From Halocaridina rubra (lineage: Eukaryota; Arthropoda; Malacostraca; Decapoda; Atyidae): a DNA stretch of 64,000 nt. The stretch covers positions 20,001 through 84,000 of the forward strand of contig JAXCGZ010003831.1 of NCBI GenBank assembly GCA_037179515.1, read 5' to 3'. The notes below the pieces were generated by a model. It saw only the letters and a list, made by a program, of their open reading frames with translations. It ran no database searches and was not told the origin of the DNA. Both the position numbers and the translations under genes were made by a program. Below, one piece after another: positions 63,204 to 64,000 of the stretch (position 1 is its first letter; each line of letters begins with the position of its first letter).

Positions 63204-63898
63204 TAAAAAATAAAAAATATATCTATAATACATAAACAAAAATTACTTTCATTCTTCTCCTTCAACTGCATCTCTGTCATGCACAAAGGGAGTTGAAGTC
63301 TCTCACTAGCCTGTTGGAAGCTAACATATGACGACACCACAATGTTTTATGGTTGAATATTCTTCCTGAAACCAACCCTTTCTATTTAGCCTTGCATGGA
63401 ACTACCACCAAGATATATTGGGCTTGCAAACATCTGTAAGCAGTGACTTCACTTTGAAGGACAAACTGATAGTGAATTCAATCATCATAAGTCTATAATG
63501 AAGAAAAACTCACATTAATTCAATCACTAGTTCCATGATGAAAAATTACTTAAGACTCAGTTACGGTCATATGTAAACATCATGTGCTCATTTATAAGAC
63601 ACTACTTTTGAAAATATCCAAAATGCAATGCATTCATTATATTTGTAGAGAAGTCAAGAAGAATTTTTGAGTTGGCTGGAAATTTGCAGTTATGAACCAC
63701 TAACTTCACACTGTTTCTTTCCCTTTCAACACCAGAATTGATGTACTCATGTTCTCTTGTCAGAAAGTGGGATTTTTTCTCAATATGTTATTATGAATTT
63801 AATACTAAATGCTGTTATAAATGTTTTAGGGAACTTCATGAATGACCCCACATTCATCTTGGGCGTTATGAGTTGATACAGCCATGTGTCGCCCAAAT
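63204..63898. other. Non-coding, probable Rheb intron
   Basis: No open frame, splice-bounded exon or repeat is recognised on either strand. The expected Rheb segment before the last exon (the N/T-K-x-D and SAK motifs) is not present. Confidence 0.4.
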
Positions 63899-64000
63899 CA
63901 GTGGTAACGCGCTGGCTTCGCATTCACGAGGTCGAAAGATCGGTTCCCGTCCAAGACCGAGAGTTTAAGCTGTTTACTGGCAGGAACTGCTCTGGTTGGA
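63899..64000 (+). mobile_element. tRNA-derived SINE family S2, cut by window end
   Basis: CAGTGGTAACGCGCTGGCTT to CAGGAACTGCTCTGGTTGGA matches 31331-31432 with very few differences (for example GGTTCCC here, GGTCCCC there). The tail lies beyond the window. Confidence 0.75.

Overview
The window looks like nuclear DNA of an arthropod, most likely a decapod crustacean. That assignment is an inference from very dense dinucleotide microsatellites (TA, CA/GT, CT), many related LINE fragments, tRNA-derived SINEs and intron-containing genes; no species-specific marker was seen. There is no operon structure and no bacterial or viral gene set. Most open frames are retrotransposon remnants or translated microsatellites. 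Three stretches look like host genes.

Layout. 1-21.4 kb is a nest of broken LINEs: family A (CR1-like, ending in AATTAGGTAATTAC-type tails), family B (CR1-like, ending in TTCTTATG repeats) and family D (Jockey-like tail). They alternate with long (TA)n, (CA)n and (CT)n tracts and foldback, tRNA-containing repeats. 22.5-30.1 kb is a tandem array of five exon-like units, each preceded by an (ATT)n-TTTCAG acceptor. A complete young Gypsy LTR retrotransposon (22824-27525, 183-bp LTRs differing at one base, 5-bp TATTG target duplication) sits inside one unit. The last unit and two downstream exons stay in frame across splice sites and form an unidentified host gene. 31.3-36 kb holds a SINE, an RTE-type LINE tail and a reverse-strand I-type LINE with an intact 1032-residue RT plus RNase H frame.

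36.5-50.5 kb holds the most interesting gene. It is a NACHT NTPase with an N-terminal DZIP3-like HEPN domain that keeps an R-x4-H ribonuclease motif. A second exon joins perfectly in frame, and probable leucine-rich-repeat-type exons lie further downstream. Its introns carry decayed minisatellites, a MITE-like repeat and a degenerate Jockey/I-type LINE (family F). 51.2-53.6 kb is a decayed CR1-like LINE with recognisable ORF1 and ORF2. 54-64 kb is mostly non-coding, except for the last coding exon of a Rheb GTPase on the reverse strand (62585-62674, ending in the CaaX box CSIS). A four-copy 118-bp tandem repeat lies beside that exon.

The host genes do not form a shared pathway. The HEPN-NACHT protein is an innate-immunity-type NLR, and Rheb is the small GTPase that activates TORC1. 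The exon-array gene has no recognised function. No other part of the window gives convincing host coding sequence.
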